A stretch of DNA of 64,000 nucleotides from Lachnospira rogosae (GTDB lineage Bacteria > Bacillota > Clostridia > Lachnospirales > Lachnospiraceae), in assembly GCF_040096455.1 (NCBI RefSeq), contig NZ_JBBMER010000004.1, forward strand, positions 186,001 through 250,000. Reading direction: 5' to 3'. The stretch's first letter is position 1. Every line of letters starts with the position of its first letter. This document shows, one piece after another, positions 46,066 to 55,950 of this stretch. The notes below the pieces were generated by a model that saw nothing but the letters and a program-made list of their open reading frames with translations, searched no databases and was not told the origin of the DNA. A program made the position numbers and the translations under genes.

Positions 46066-47985
46066 ATGACTAAGTTTTATGAAGCAGTATTGGATGTACT
46101 TAAACAGGATAATAGATTTTTTTCTGAAGAAGGAATTCTCTTGAGAAATGCTGTATACGAGGCAACTATGCAGATGGATGCTCAGCTTATTCGTCTGTTA
46201 TTGTCTAATGAGGTAACAAAGGAACATTTTTTTAAGGATGTAGATGGTATATCTGTTTTTGATAAAGTGGAGTTTGGATGGGTTGTGAATAACAAAGAGT
46301 TTTTGCCGGATAGTTATACACGATTTAAGAATAAAATTGGACTTGCTGATGATAATGGAGATATAATTTCTTCCAAAGGTACTGTTGAATTAGTTTTCCC
46401 GTACAAGGATTGTGTACTTGAAGGTGGGCAAACAAAGGATGAGCAAAAACGTAGCGAAATTTTCTATAATGAAACTTTGGCACCTGATGAAGTCGATAGA
46501 TTATTCTATCCGAAAGTGCTGATAAATGCAAAAAAATATTCATTAACTGGTGTTGAAACGGTTAACACTTTTTCTCCTAATGATAATATGATTATTAAAG
46601 GCAATAATTTGATGGCGCTTTCTTCTCTATTGAAAAAGTATGCAGGTCAAGTTAAATGCATTTATATAGATCCGCCATATTTCTTTAGGGAAAATAAAGC
46701 AACAGATACATTCAAATATAATTCAAATTTTCATTTGTCAAGTTGGTTAGTATTTATGAAAGATAGACTTTCAATAGCTAAAAAAATTATGAAACCAGGT
46801 GGAACTATTTGGATTAGTATTAACGAGGATGGTATGCATTATCTTAAAGTGATGGCAGATGATATTTTTGGTGCGGATCATTTTGTTGGGACTGTTCCTC
46901 GTAGAACAAGGAGCGGGAAGTCTGATGTACCATTTAATTTTTCTCAGGATTTTGATTGGATTCTTGTATATACTAATGTATCAGATAATGAAAAGATTGT
47001 TGGCAGAAAAGTAGAAAGAAAATATTATGAAACACCTGATTATCCAGGAAATCCATGGAGACTTGCAGATTTAACTTCACAACAACCTGCAAGTAAGCGC
47101 CCCAATTCCTATTTTACGATGATTGATCCTAAAACAGGAAAAGAATATCCGGCAAGCGAGAAAAGAACCTGGGCAGTTACAAAAGATACTTTTGAATATT
47201 ACTATAATCTAGGAGCAATTGTATTTCCAGATGATTATGAATTTTTAAATATATCTAAACCATATGCAAGGAAATTCAAATCTGATGATAATAGTGGAAA
47301 ATTGAGTGCTGTAATTTCAGACGTTTTAATTCAAGATTTTCTTAAGGAACTTCTTTGTGATTGTAAAAATATGGATGGCAACTCACAGATAGATGACCTA
47401 TTCGGACGAGATGAATTTGATTATGCTAAGCCTGAGAATCTTATTAAAAATATTTTGGAGGTTTCTACAGAAGAAGGAGATTTAGTAATGGATTTCTTTT
47501 TGGGTTCTGGTACGACCTGTGCTGTTGCTCATAAAATGAACCGTCGCTATATTGGTGTAGATCAGATGGATTATATAGAACGCTTAGCGGTTGAACGAAT
47601 TAAAAAGGTTATTGATGGAGAGAATGGAGGAATATCTGCAGATGTAGATTGGCAAGGTGGAGGTTCTTTTATATATTGTGAGCTCGCAAAAGCTAATCAA
47701 AATTTCGTGGATGAAATTCAAACTGCTACAACTATTGATGAAATTAAAGATATATATGATCGTATCATAGCAACAGGATTTATTAGCAGTAAGGTAAATC
47801 CGAAAGACATTGATGCAAATGTAGATGATTTTTATTCTTTATCTATTGATGACCAGAAGCGTTTCCTTATGGAATTACTTGATAAAAATTTGTTGTATGT
47901 AAATTACTGTGATATAGACGATGAAGAATACGGTATCAGCGAAGATGATAAGGCATTTACAAGAAGCTTCTATGGGGAGGTGTGA
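46066..47985 (+). CDS. mod: Type III restriction-modification system, DNA methyltransferase (Mod)
   Basis: N6-adenine DNA methyltransferase of 640 residues, which also sets target specificity for the complex. The catalytic DPPY is at 202-205 and the SAM-binding FLGSGTT follows at 478-484, the beta-class order typical of type III Mod. The middle (~240-430) is the target recognition domain. AAGGAG before ATG 46066 is preferred over the in-frame TTG at 46024. The res gene starts three bases after its stop. Codon use differs from the housekeeping genes. Confidence 0.93.
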   Translation: MTKFYEAVLDVLKQDNRFFSEEGILLRNAVYEATMQMDAQLIRLLLSNEVTKEHFFKDVDGISVFDKVEFGWVVNNKEFLPDSYTRFKNKIGLADDNGDIISSKGTVELVFPYKDCVLEGGQTKDEQKRSEIFYNETLAPDEVDRLFYPKVLINAKKYSLTGVETVNTFSPNDNMIIKGNNLMALSSLLKKYAGQVKCIYIDPPYFFRENKATDTFKYNSNFHLSSWLVFMKDRLSIAKKIMKPGGTIWISINEDGMHYLKVMADDIFGADHFVGTVPRRTRSGKSDVPFNFSQDFDWILVYTNVSDNEKIVGRKVERKYYETPDYPGNPWRLADLTSQQPASKRPNSYFTMIDPKTGKEYPASEKRTWAVTKDTFEYYYNLGAIVFPDDYEFLNISKPYARKFKSDDNSGKLSAVISDVLIQDFLKELLCDCKNMDGNSQIDDLFGRDEFDYAKPENLIKNILEVSTEEGDLVMDFFLGSGTTCAVAHKMNRRYIGVDQMDYIERLAVERIKKVIDGENGGISADVDWQGGGSFIYCELAKANQNFVDEIQTATTIDEIKDIYDRIIATGFISSKVNPKDIDANVDDFYSLSIDDQKRFLMELLDKNLLYVNYCDIDDEEYGISEDDKAFTRSFYGEV

Positions 47986-47988
47986 TCT

Positions 47989-50643
47989 ATGGCATTTCTG
48001 TATACAAAAATGGATGATTTACGTGAATATGGATATATTTCTGAGATGCCATCATACATTCCGAACAACTTAAATCCAGCTTTTGAATTGCGTCCATATC
48101 AGATTGCAGCATTCGAGAATTTTATTACACATTTTGAAAGCCCTAAATGTCCACGTCCAACGCAGGTGCTATTTCATATGGCAACAGGAAGTGGAAAGAC
48201 TTTGATTATGGCTGGACTTATGCTTTACCTATATAAAAAAGGCTACAGAAATTTTCTGTTCTTTGTAAACTTGTCAACTATAGTAAAGAAGACAGAAGAC
48301 AATTTCCTAAATGCTGCATCAAGTAAATATTTATTTGCAGATGAGATTGTGTTAGAGGGAGAACGTATACCGATAAAGAAAGTTAATAATTTTCAATCAA
48401 CAGATCCAGATGCTATTAATATTTGTTTTTCTACAACTCAAGGTTTGCATACGGATATGTGGTTTACTAAAGAAAATGGCATCTCTTTTGATGATTTTGA
48501 TGATGTCAAAACTGTGCTTATTTCTGATGAAGCTCATCATTTAAATGTAACAACAAAGAGACCTAGTCAAGAAGAAAAAGAAAACTATCATTCTTGGGAA
48601 CAGACAGTTAAGAGTATTTTTGGCAGAAATAACGAGAATGTTCTGTTAGAGTTTACTGCTACTTGTGATCTTGCTAATCCTCAGATTCGTGCAGAGTACG
48701 AAAATAAAATTATATTTGATTACCCATTACATAAATTCCGTGCGGATCTTTATTCAAAAGAGATTAAAACGCTTCGTTCGGATATGGATATTATGGACAG
48801 GGCTATTCAGGCTTTGGTGTTGAGCCAGTATAGATTAAAAGTTTTTCAGGACAATCATTTATCCATCAAACCAGTTGTGTTATTTAAGTCTGCCAAAATT
48901 GCAGACAGCAAAGCGTTTATGGCAGCTTTTATAGAGGCTGTGAAAAAGCTTAATGGTTCTACAATAGAGAGAATTTCTGCATTAATTGATAATCCAACAA
49001 TGCACCAAGCATATGATTATTTTTCAGCTTCGGGAATTACTTTTGATATGCTTGCACAGGAACTTCGCGAGGATTTTTCAGAAGAACATTGTGTATCCGT
49101 TAATGATGATAAAGAAGCGGATATGAAACAAATTTTGCTCAATTCTTTGGAAGATGCTTCAAATCCATATAGAGCAATTTTTGAAGTAAAGAAACTGGAT
49201 GAAGGTTGGGATGTATTAAATCTTTTTGATATAGTGCGTTTGTATGAAACAAGACAGTCAGGTGGTAAATCAATATCTTCTGCAACTGTGTCAGAAGCGC
49301 AACTTATAGGGCGTGGTGCTAGATATTGTCCGTTTAAAATAAATGATGAACAGACAAAGTTTCAACGCAAATATGATAATGATGTGGAAAATGAGCTTCG
49401 TATTTGTGAGGAGTTGTATTACCATTGTCAAAATGATAGTAGATATATAGGTGAACTACATAATGCACTACGTGAAATAGGTATTGAACCAGATAAAACA
49501 ATTACAAAGCATTATATTTTGAAGGATGATTTTAAACAGGATGATCTTTATAAAACAGGTTTAATATTTTTGAATGATCGAGTAGTTAAGAGTCGTTCTG
49601 AAGTTAAAGAATTACTTCCGTCGATAAGGGATAAAATCTATTCTGTGACGTTAGCAACAGGGCAATCTGGTGAGGATATTATTCTTGATAATGAACAGAG
49701 TGTTGCGGTTGATGGTAAGACAAAAACAAAGTTATATACCACTACAATTGGAAAAATTGCAAATATAAATTATGCTATTGTAAATAAGGCGCTTGCGAAA
49801 ATTCCGGTGTATAAATTTAATACTTTAAAAAGTAGATTTCCAAATTTAAAGTCGACAAGAGAATTTATAACAAGTGGTAGCTATCTAGGAAATATAAAAA
49901 TTGATATTCGTAGCAAATATGATGTGCCATTGGTGACTATTCTATCAACGGTTGTTACAAGTGTACTCACAAAGATAGCGGCATCTATTTCTACAATTGA
50001 GGAAGAATACGAGGGTACTAAGGATTTCCGTGCAGTTAATATACATGATGTTTTCCGGGATAAAGCTGTAAATTATACTAATATTGTGGATGGTGGAATT
50101 GGAGTGTCTCAAAATGATGATACCGTGCCGGATACAATGCGTATCGACTTAAAAGGAGAAGATTGGTTTGCATTTACAGATAATTATGGAACATCTGAAG
50201 AAAAAGCATTTGTATCTTATTTTCGTGATCATGTAGATGAATTGAAATCTATTTATAGTAAAGTTTATTTAGTGCGTAATGAAAGACAGATGCACATCTA
50301 TTCATTTGATGGTGGTGAAAGATTTGAGCCTGATTATGTGTTGTTTTTACAGAAGGATAATGCAGACGGATTTGAACAAATGCAAGTGTTCATTGAGCCA
50401 AAGGGCACACATCTGTTGGAATCAGATGGTTGGAAGGAAGATTTTCTTCTGCAATTGAAAGAAAATGCAATTCCAATAAAAACATTTGTTGATGATAATA
50501 ATTATCATATATGGGGCTTTCACTTCTTTAATAGAGATGTGAGAGGAGCTGAATTTAGTGCTGATTTTGAGATGCTACAAAAACCGGAAGATCATTTAAA
50601 AGTATTAAATGCTTATGCTAAAGGAATAGTCAATTCAAATTAG
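47989..50643 (+). CDS. res: Type III restriction enzyme, helicase-nuclease subunit (Res)
   Basis: The 884-residue partner of Mod: an SF2 translocase that cuts unmethylated DNA. Walker A ATGSGKT is at 65-71, the DEAH box at 180-183, and a motif VI-like GRGARYCPF lies near residue 445. The C-terminal nuclease reads Pro781-Asp782 and Glu803-Pro-Lys805 (PDxn-ExK). The frame is intact from end to end, so the system could be active. Three-base spacing to mod shows one operon. Confidence 0.93.
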   Translation: MAFLYTKMDDLREYGYISEMPSYIPNNLNPAFELRPYQIAAFENFITHFESPKCPRPTQVLFHMATGSGKTLIMAGLMLYLYKKGYRNFLFFVNLSTIVKKTEDNFLNAASSKYLFADEIVLEGERIPIKKVNNFQSTDPDAINICFSTTQGLHTDMWFTKENGISFDDFDDVKTVLISDEAHHLNVTTKRPSQEEKENYHSWEQTVKSIFGRNNENVLLEFTATCDLANPQIRAEYENKIIFDYPLHKFRADLYSKEIKTLRSDMDIMDRAIQALVLSQYRLKVFQDNHLSIKPVVLFKSAKIADSKAFMAAFIEAVKKLNGSTIERISALIDNPTMHQAYDYFSASGITFDMLAQELREDFSEEHCVSVNDDKEADMKQILLNSLEDASNPYRAIFEVKKLDEGWDVLNLFDIVRLYETRQSGGKSISSATVSEAQLIGRGARYCPFKINDEQTKFQRKYDNDVENELRICEELYYHCQNDSRYIGELHNALREIGIEPDKTITKHYILKDDFKQDDLYKTGLIFLNDRVVKSRSEVKELLPSIRDKIYSVTLATGQSGEDIILDNEQSVAVDGKTKTKLYTTTIGKIANINYAIVNKALAKIPVYKFNTLKSRFPNLKSTREFITSGSYLGNIKIDIRSKYDVPLVTILSTVVTSVLTKIAASISTIEEEYEGTKDFRAVNIHDVFRDKAVNYTNIVDGGIGVSQNDDTVPDTMRIDLKGEDWFAFTDNYGTSEEKAFVSYFRDHVDELKSIYSKVYLVRNERQMHIYSFDGGERFEPDYVLFLQKDNADGFEQMQVFIEPKGTHLLESDGWKEDFLLQLKENAIPIKTFVDDNNYHIWGFHFFNRDVRGAEFSADFEMLQKPEDHLKVLNAYAKGIVNSN

Positions 50644-50659
50644 TAAAGTTATTTCATAT

Positions 50660-50751
50660 GTGAGTCAAAAAGTGCAGCACCTTTCCGAAAAGGTGAGTCA
50701 AAAAGTTGCGTACCTTTTCAAAAGGTGCTCCAAAAAGTGACGCACCTATAT
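50660..50751. repeat. Three imperfect ~32-bp tandem units with hairpin potential
   Basis: Units start at 50660, 50693 and 50725, each reading like GTGAGTCAAAAAGTGC followed by a GCACCTTTT-like end. Neighbouring AGGTG and CACCT parts can pair, so each junction may fold as a hairpin. They follow the res stop at once and could act in termination or be an element remnant. Confidence 0.65.
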
Positions 50752-50759
50752 AAATATCA

Positions 50760-50829
50760 GGGGGGGGGTTAGGGGATTTCTTCCCTAACTAGATGCATTT
50801 TGAGATGGATATCCAAAATGCGTATCTAG
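50760..50829. repeat. G9 tract followed by two inverted repeats
   Basis: A run of nine G at 50760-50768 is followed by GTTAGGG/CCCTAAC arms (about 50768-50789) and by a longer inverted repeat, CTAGATGCATTTTG (50789-50802) against CAAAATGCGTATCTAG (50814-50829). The remaining ~280 nt to the next gene shows no coding signal. Confidence 0.65.
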
Positions 50830-51112
50830 CAAAAGCCACCTAGAGATTTTTTTACAACATCAAAAAATATGCTGTTTTAAGTAAGATATTTGGGAAAAGG
50901 TGAGTGTGTCAAGATTTCTGACATTGACTGAGGTAGTGTATCGATAAACGAATGAAAATTTGATAATTAACAGCGGAAGTTTTTTCTCTTTTGAAACCTT
51001 GTTATTTTATCCGTGAAGATGTATATTAGGGATAGGAATAACATACCACCCAGTGCGGATGTATTTGATACAGATGGTGGTATTGCGGTATGTGAAGGGA
51101 AGGAGGAAAGCT

Positions 51113-51307
51113 TTGAATAAGGAATTTGAACGCTACTGCACATTCCTGGCTGAGATGATGGAGAAGTACGGAGTACAGGTTATGCGAGACATAGCTACAG
51201 CAATCCAGTTTGATCCGGAGACTTGGGAATTTGATGCAGAAGGAAAACGACTACGGTGCGAAGCTTATGCAAGACGATTTATGAAGCAGTATTTAAGGGC
51301 AGCATAA
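51113..51307 (+). CDS. Small hypothetical protein with TTG start
   Basis: A 64-residue helical protein (LNKEFERYCTFLAEMMEKYGVQVMRD) with no family I can name. AGGAGG at 51101-51106 lies six bases before TTG 51113; the earlier in-frame codon at 51053 has no site. The gene is isolated between the repeat patch and a terminator-like hairpin. Confidence 0.5.
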   Translation: MNKEFERYCTFLAEMMEKYGVQVMRDIATAIQFDPETWEFDAEGKRLRCEAYARRFMKQYLRAA

Positions 51308-51413
51308 GAAACATCGGCATCCTGCGAGAGTGGAATGTGATACATAGAAAGAGCGTTCAAGTTAATAACGAAATTTAAGATTTAAAATAATAATATGATA
51401 TCAAATAATGTAT

Positions 51414-51454
51414 AATCACTTAATTTGTACAAGGTGCAGGTTAGGTGATTTTTT
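51414..51454 (+). terminator. Terminator upstream of the rloA-like gene
   Basis: AATCACTTAA (51414-51423) pairs with TTAGGTGATT (51441-51450) with one G-U, followed by TTTT. It separates the small gene from the next operon. Confidence 0.7.
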
Positions 51455-51505
51455 AATATCAAGGCACAAATACACAACAAAATGAGAAAAAACCTCATTT
51501 GCGTG

Positions 51506-51533
51506 TTGAATTTTAAGAAAAACTGTATATAAT
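51506..51533 (+). promoter_or_regulatory. Promoter of the RloA/RloB/SEFIR operon
   Basis: TTGAAT (51506-51511) and TATAAT (51528-51533) are 16 nt apart, 32 nt before the rloA-like start. A small AAATGAG/CTCATTT hairpin lies just upstream at 51480-51500. Confidence 0.6.
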
Positions 51534-51564
51534 AGAAAATAGAAAAGAAGGCGAGGTAGCAATC

Positions 51565-52827
51565 ATGTTAATACAATTTAATTTTAAAAATTTTAAATCT
51601 TTCAGAGAAGAGGCTACTTTGGATTTGTCTGCGGCGAAGATGACTGAGTTTTCAGACAGAGTGGTGACTGTTGGCAGTGAGAAGATTTTGCCGGTTGCTG
51701 CCATCTATGGTGCAAATGCAAGCGGAAAGTCTAACATATACAATGCTTTTGAATATATGTCTGATTATGTTGCAGATTCTTTTAAGTACGGAGATGAGGA
51801 AGAAAAGTTTGAAGAGTTCAGACCGACTCCGTTCTTGTTTGATTCCACATCTGCTGATGCAGAATCCAGCTTTGAGATTTATTTCACATTACCAGGAGAT
51901 AAGTCGGAGAGAACATATAACTATGGTTTCTGTATCAATAAGGAAGGTGTAACGGAAGAGTGGCTTAATTCCAAGGCGAAGACTGCCAGAAAGTACAGTA
52001 CAGTATTTTATCGTGGAACTACGGACGAGGAGCTTGATTTATCAGGATTTCCTAAGAGTAGCAGGGATAATATTCAGGTAGCACTGGAAAAGCAGGTACT
52101 TATTGTCTCTTTGGGAGCGAAGTTGAAGGTTAATAAGTGTAAGGCGATTAGGGATTGGTTCATTGCAAATGAGTTTGCTGATTTTGGTGATCCTTTTACT
52201 AATTTCTTTATGTCACGCAGATTGCCTAAGGGATTTGTGGAAGATAAGAATGTTCAGCAGAAGGTGGTGGAATATTTTGCATCTTTTGATGAGCATATCA
52301 AAGATTTCAGAATTGAAAAGGTTCCACAGGAGGGAGAATCTAAGGAAGAAAGATACAAGATTAACGCACTCCATAAGAAGATTGATTCTGATGAAATGGC
52401 TGAAATTCCTTTGGGAATGGAGTCTGCTGGAACTTTAAAGATGTTTGCATTATATCCGGAATTGCAGGAAGTATTAGAGAAGGGAAGTGTATTCTTCATT
52501 GATGAATTAAATGCTCGTCTGCATCCGTTGCTCGTAAGGAATTTCCTACTAACATTTTTGAATCCGGAAATCAATACAAATCATGCTCAGCTTGTATTTA
52601 CAACTCATGATACATGGCAGTTGTCTAATCAGTTGTTGCGTCGTGATGAAATCTGGTTTGTAGAAAAGGATGATCGAGGAGTTTCTACACTTTATTCATT
52701 GGCTGATTTTGTGGATGAAGATGGCTCCCGTATCCGCAAGGATGAAAGCTATGAGAAGAATTACCTGATTGGAAAGTATGGGGCGATTCCTACCTTAAAG
52801 AGCATTGATATATTTAAGGAGGAATAA
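51565..52827 (+). CDS. RloA-like AAA-family ATPase
   Basis: A 420-residue ABC-type/OLD-like ATPase. It starts MLIQFNFKNFKSFREEATLDLSA, has Walker A GANASGKS at 49-56, and Walker B FFIDELNARLHP with Asp313 and Glu314, then LVFTTHDTWQLS as the switch histidine region. With the RloB-like protein encoded two bases downstream it forms a pair of the type linked to restriction loci and to AbiL-type phage defence. ATP-driven sensing is inferred. GGCGAGG precedes ATG 51565. Confidence 0.9.
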   Translation: MLIQFNFKNFKSFREEATLDLSAAKMTEFSDRVVTVGSEKILPVAAIYGANASGKSNIYNAFEYMSDYVADSFKYGDEEEKFEEFRPTPFLFDSTSADAESSFEIYFTLPGDKSERTYNYGFCINKEGVTEEWLNSKAKTARKYSTVFYRGTTDEELDLSGFPKSSRDNIQVALEKQVLIVSLGAKLKVNKCKAIRDWFIANEFADFGDPFTNFFMSRRLPKGFVEDKNVQQKVVEYFASFDEHIKDFRIEKVPQEGESKEERYKINALHKKIDSDEMAEIPLGMESAGTLKMFALYPELQEVLEKGSVFFIDELNARLHPLLVRNFLLTFLNPEINTNHAQLVFTTHDTWQLSNQLLRRDEIWFVEKDDRGVSTLYSLADFVDEDGSRIRKDESYEKNYLIGKYGAIPTLKSIDIFKEE

Positions 52828-52829
52828 GT

Positions 52830-53474
52830 ATGGCGAAAAAGGACAGAACGGGTAATAGAAAAACACGAGAGCAGAGAAAACAATTTAAGGCGCCAGAATT
52901 AGGCTACTACTTGATTGTTACGGATACAGAAGCTACAGAGCGTTGTTTTTTCACTGGACTTCATCAGACATTGCCGGAAGATGTGAGAAACAAGCTTGTA
53001 ATAAAGGTGGTAGAGACAAAGACTCGTGCCATGATTGATAAATGTCTGGAACTCACTGCTTACGATGCGCAATATCGTATTCCTTGGATTGTGTTTGATA
53101 GAGACCAAGTGCAAGGATTTGATGAGATTATAAAAGAGGCAGAGGATAAAGGAATACAAGTGGGCTGGTCAAATCCGTGTTTTGAGATATGGATGTATGC
53201 TTACTTTGGTTCCATGCCGGCAATCCAAGACTCATGGACTTGTTGTTCGGAATTTGGACGAGTATATAAAACCAAGACCGGACAGAAGTATTCCAAGGCT
53301 GATGAGCAGATGTATGGAAAACTCTGCAAAGCTGGTGATGAGAAAAAAGCAATTCAGATAGCACAGCAAAAATTGGAGCAGTGTAAACGAGAAGGTAAAA
53401 CAAAGCCATCAGAGATGTGTCCGTGTACCACGGTGCATGAATTGGTGGAAGAGATTAAGGGAAAAGTAAGATAG
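52830..53474 (+). CDS. RloB-like TOPRIM-type protein
   Basis: A 214-residue protein of the RloB family. The acidic residues expected for a TOPRIM-like metal site are seen as Glu34/Glu37 (TDTEATERCFF) and Asp90/Asp92 (VFDRDQ), followed by the family hallmark SNPCFEIWMYAYF. It would be the nuclease-like effector paired with the ATPase just upstream. Two-base spacing means tight coupling. The N-terminus (KKDRTGNRKTREQRKQ) is basic, as usual. Confidence 0.88.
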   Translation: MAKKDRTGNRKTREQRKQFKAPELGYYLIVTDTEATERCFFTGLHQTLPEDVRNKLVIKVVETKTRAMIDKCLELTAYDAQYRIPWIVFDRDQVQGFDEIIKEAEDKGIQVGWSNPCFEIWMYAYFGSMPAIQDSWTCCSEFGRVYKTKTGQKYSKADEQMYGKLCKAGDEKKAIQIAQQKLEQCKREGKTKPSEMCPCTTVHELVEEIKGKVR

Positions 53475-53516
53475 TATTTTAATAAACAAATTGAGTAATG
53501 GTTCGGAGGTGCACAT

Positions 53517-54968
53517 ATGTTACAAGAAGATGGGATTCCTAAAATATTTATTTCATATGCTTGGGGAAGTAGTGATTTAGTACTTGAATTAGCACAAAGA
53601 TTAGTGTCACATGGAGTAGATGTTGTTTTGGATAAATGGGATTTAAAAGAAGGACAGGATAAATATGCGTTTATGGAAAGATGTGTAAATGATTCTGAAA
53701 TTACTAAGGTTCTTATTATCTGTGATAAAGCATATGCTCAAAAAGCTAATGAGCGTACTGGTGGGGTAGGAGATGAAACTGTTATTATTTCTAGTGAGAT
53801 ATATGGAAATACGAAGCAGGAAAAGTTTATTCCAATTATTGCTGAAAGAGATGAGGAAGGACAACCTTATGCCCCTACATATATCAAAACAAGAATATAC
53901 ATTGATTTATCGAACCAAGAAACATATGAGGTTGAATATGAAAAACTTCTTAGAAATATTTATGAGAAGCCACAGTTTGTTAAACCTAAATTAGGTAAAA
54001 GACCTGAGTGGATAGATGATGCAAAGACAGATTTTTTTCTGATAAAGGATTTGATACGTCAAATTCGTGGAAGTAATACTGATGCTAAGCGCAGAAGTTG
54101 TATATCTAGGTTTCAAACAGAGTATATTGCTACCTTGAAGTTATATTATGAAAAAGGGGCGAATTCAGAACGACAATATGAATTGTTTCTGAATACAAAG
54201 ATTATAAGGGATATATTTTTAGATTTCGTAGAAGTTATTTCTGAAACAGAGTGCAACTATGCAGAAGTATTAGCAGACTATTTTGAAACGATGTATAACC
54301 AATTAACTTGTATTAAAACATTTGAACCTAAAGCGGGTTCTGCTTCGGATGATGACTTGGATGTGTTTAGAAATCTTATGTGGGAGTTATTTATTTGTGT
54401 GATAGTTTTTATGCGTCATACAAAAGATTACTCAGCTATAAATACAATGTTAACACACACATATTTTTTGGAGACTAGCATATTTGGAGGGGCTATTAAG
54501 CAGAACAATTATACTGCATTTAGACATCATAGTCGTGTAGTTGAAGAACGATATAAACCAAGCACAGATATGAAAAATAAATTTACACTTATGGGAGATA
54601 CAATATGTAACCAAAGAGAAAAATTGCCAATTTTTACAAGTGAAGCTATAGCTGAAGCGGATTTGTTTTTGTATCAAGTATGTAATGCATATGAACTTGC
54701 TGAAGATGAAAATAGTTGGCGTGAATCATACTGGTTTCCTACATGTTATGTATATGCTAAAAACGCTCCGATAGAATGGATGAAAATGAAATCTAGACAG
54801 TATTGTCAGAAAATGATGGTATTGTTTGGGGTGAGTAGTCTTGAAGAATTAAAGAGTGTTGTTGGAAAATGCGTATATGACAGAGAGATGAAATATTCCG
54901 GAAGCTGGAATGCTGCTCCAGCAATATTAAGCTATGTAAAAGTAGAAGAAATAGGTACATTGAATTAA
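53517..54968 (+). CDS. SEFIR-domain protein (TIR-like), candidate immune effector
   Basis: The N-terminal ~150 residues of this 483-residue protein form a SEFIR/TIR-like domain: KIFISYAWGSSD at 9-20, then VDVVLDKWDLKEGQDKYAFM (34-53) and VLIICDKAYAQKANERTGGVGDE. SEFIR proteins are known bacterial defence factors, some depleting NAD. The C-terminal ~330 residues are helical with no recognised domain and may sense infection. GGAGGTG precedes ATG 53517. It follows rloB by 42 nt and precedes a membrane protein gene by 49 nt. Confidence 0.85.
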   Translation: MLQEDGIPKIFISYAWGSSDLVLELAQRLVSHGVDVVLDKWDLKEGQDKYAFMERCVNDSEITKVLIICDKAYAQKANERTGGVGDETVIISSEIYGNTKQEKFIPIIAERDEEGQPYAPTYIKTRIYIDLSNQETYEVEYEKLLRNIYEKPQFVKPKLGKRPEWIDDAKTDFFLIKDLIRQIRGSNTDAKRRSCISRFQTEYIATLKLYYEKGANSERQYELFLNTKIIRDIFLDFVEVISETECNYAEVLADYFETMYNQLTCIKTFEPKAGSASDDDLDVFRNLMWELFICVIVFMRHTKDYSAINTMLTHTYFLETSIFGGAIKQNNYTAFRHHSRVVEERYKPSTDMKNKFTLMGDTICNQREKLPIFTSEAIAEADLFLYQVCNAYELAEDENSWRESYWFPTCYVYAKNAPIEWMKMKSRQYCQKMMVLFGVSSLEELKSVVGKCVYDREMKYSGSWNAAPAILSYVKVEEIGTLN

Positions 54969-55017
54969 GTTGTCATAGATAAAGAATAGAAACATACAAA
55001 AGCGAAAGGTGGAGATT

Positions 55018-55851
55018 ATGATAGAAAAAATAGGATATGATTTAGTGCTTGCTGTTGTCTCTGCAATTTTAGGAGCACTATTTGGAGTTCTGATTCCTAA
55101 ATTGTTAAAAGATGAAAAGAAAACAACTGACATTCAAGTTGATAAACAACTTGTTTTTTCGCAAATCCATATTGAACAAAAACAATACATAATTAATAAT
55201 TCGGGAAATCAATGTGTAAATTCTAAGGGTACATACAAAAGTGAAAGTTCATATGGAACTGAGATAGTTGTGGTCTTTCTATTGGTAGCTTTATTTTTGA
55301 TTTATTGGTTTTTGAAATACGAAAAAATAATTTGTGCAGTTGTTTTAGTATTGTTTGTTTTTTTAGAAGTGGCTTTTCTGGTGGCTGAATACATAATAAC
55401 AAGAAGATATAGGATTGATAAATCCATTAAATATATATTGCTGTTTAATATTTTGGCGACAATATGTATCCCCATTTTGGTAAGTTTCATAAAAATGCCA
55501 ATTATGGGTCCGGATTTTGATAAAGAAGCAATGCTTAATAAAATGCAAGAGGAAGGAATATTTACCGCTTTGTTTGATGTAGAAGTATTTGGTTTTTTGT
55601 TATATCAAGCAATGGGAGTAATCATTTTAATAGTTTTTATGATATTTACTTTAGTAGGAATGATACATGTTTTATCTATGATTAATTTAGTGTTAAAAAA
55701 TCGTTTTGGTAAGATGTGGGAGTGGTTTTACATAAAAACAATGGGATTATGCAAGAGTGTAAAGTTTTATATATCATTTGGATTGCTTTTGCTAGTATTA
55801 AGTTTTTTGTGTATCTCAGGTGTATTGTCTGCATTAATTATTAGATTATAG
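55018..55851 (+). CDS. Polytopic membrane protein downstream of the SEFIR gene
   Basis: A 277-residue protein with about six hydrophobic helices: LVLAVVSAILGALFGVLI near the start, a soluble loop (~30-80, DEKKTTDIQVDKQLVF), then helices at about 80-130, 140-160, 195-225 and 245-270. No named family is recognised. GGTGGAG at 55008-55014 favours ATG 55018 over the in-frame GTG at 55009. The position directly after a SEFIR gene in the same direction suggests a joint role, which is inference. Confidence 0.7.
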   Translation: MIEKIGYDLVLAVVSAILGALFGVLIPKLLKDEKKTTDIQVDKQLVFSQIHIEQKQYIINNSGNQCVNSKGTYKSESSYGTEIVVVFLLVALFLIYWFLKYEKIICAVVLVLFVFLEVAFLVAEYIITRRYRIDKSIKYILLFNILATICIPILVSFIKMPIMGPDFDKEAMLNKMQEEGIFTALFDVEVFGFLLYQAMGVIILIVFMIFTLVGMIHVLSMINLVLKNRFGKMWEWFYIKTMGLCKSVKFYISFGLLLLVLSFLCISGVLSALIIRL

Positions 55852-55950
55852 GTTATAAAATTGGCAGACATCTGCACTGTCGATTTTTTCTTGAAATAAA
55901 GTTGGAACAAATATATAATTGTGTTGGGATAGAAAGATAGGAGGTGTAGA

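Noticed and set aside
50660..50751. A possible CRISPR array
   Set aside because: Only three units, no unique spacers between them, units diverge, and no cas genes nearby. The Cas4-like domain at 120 belongs to a helicase far away.
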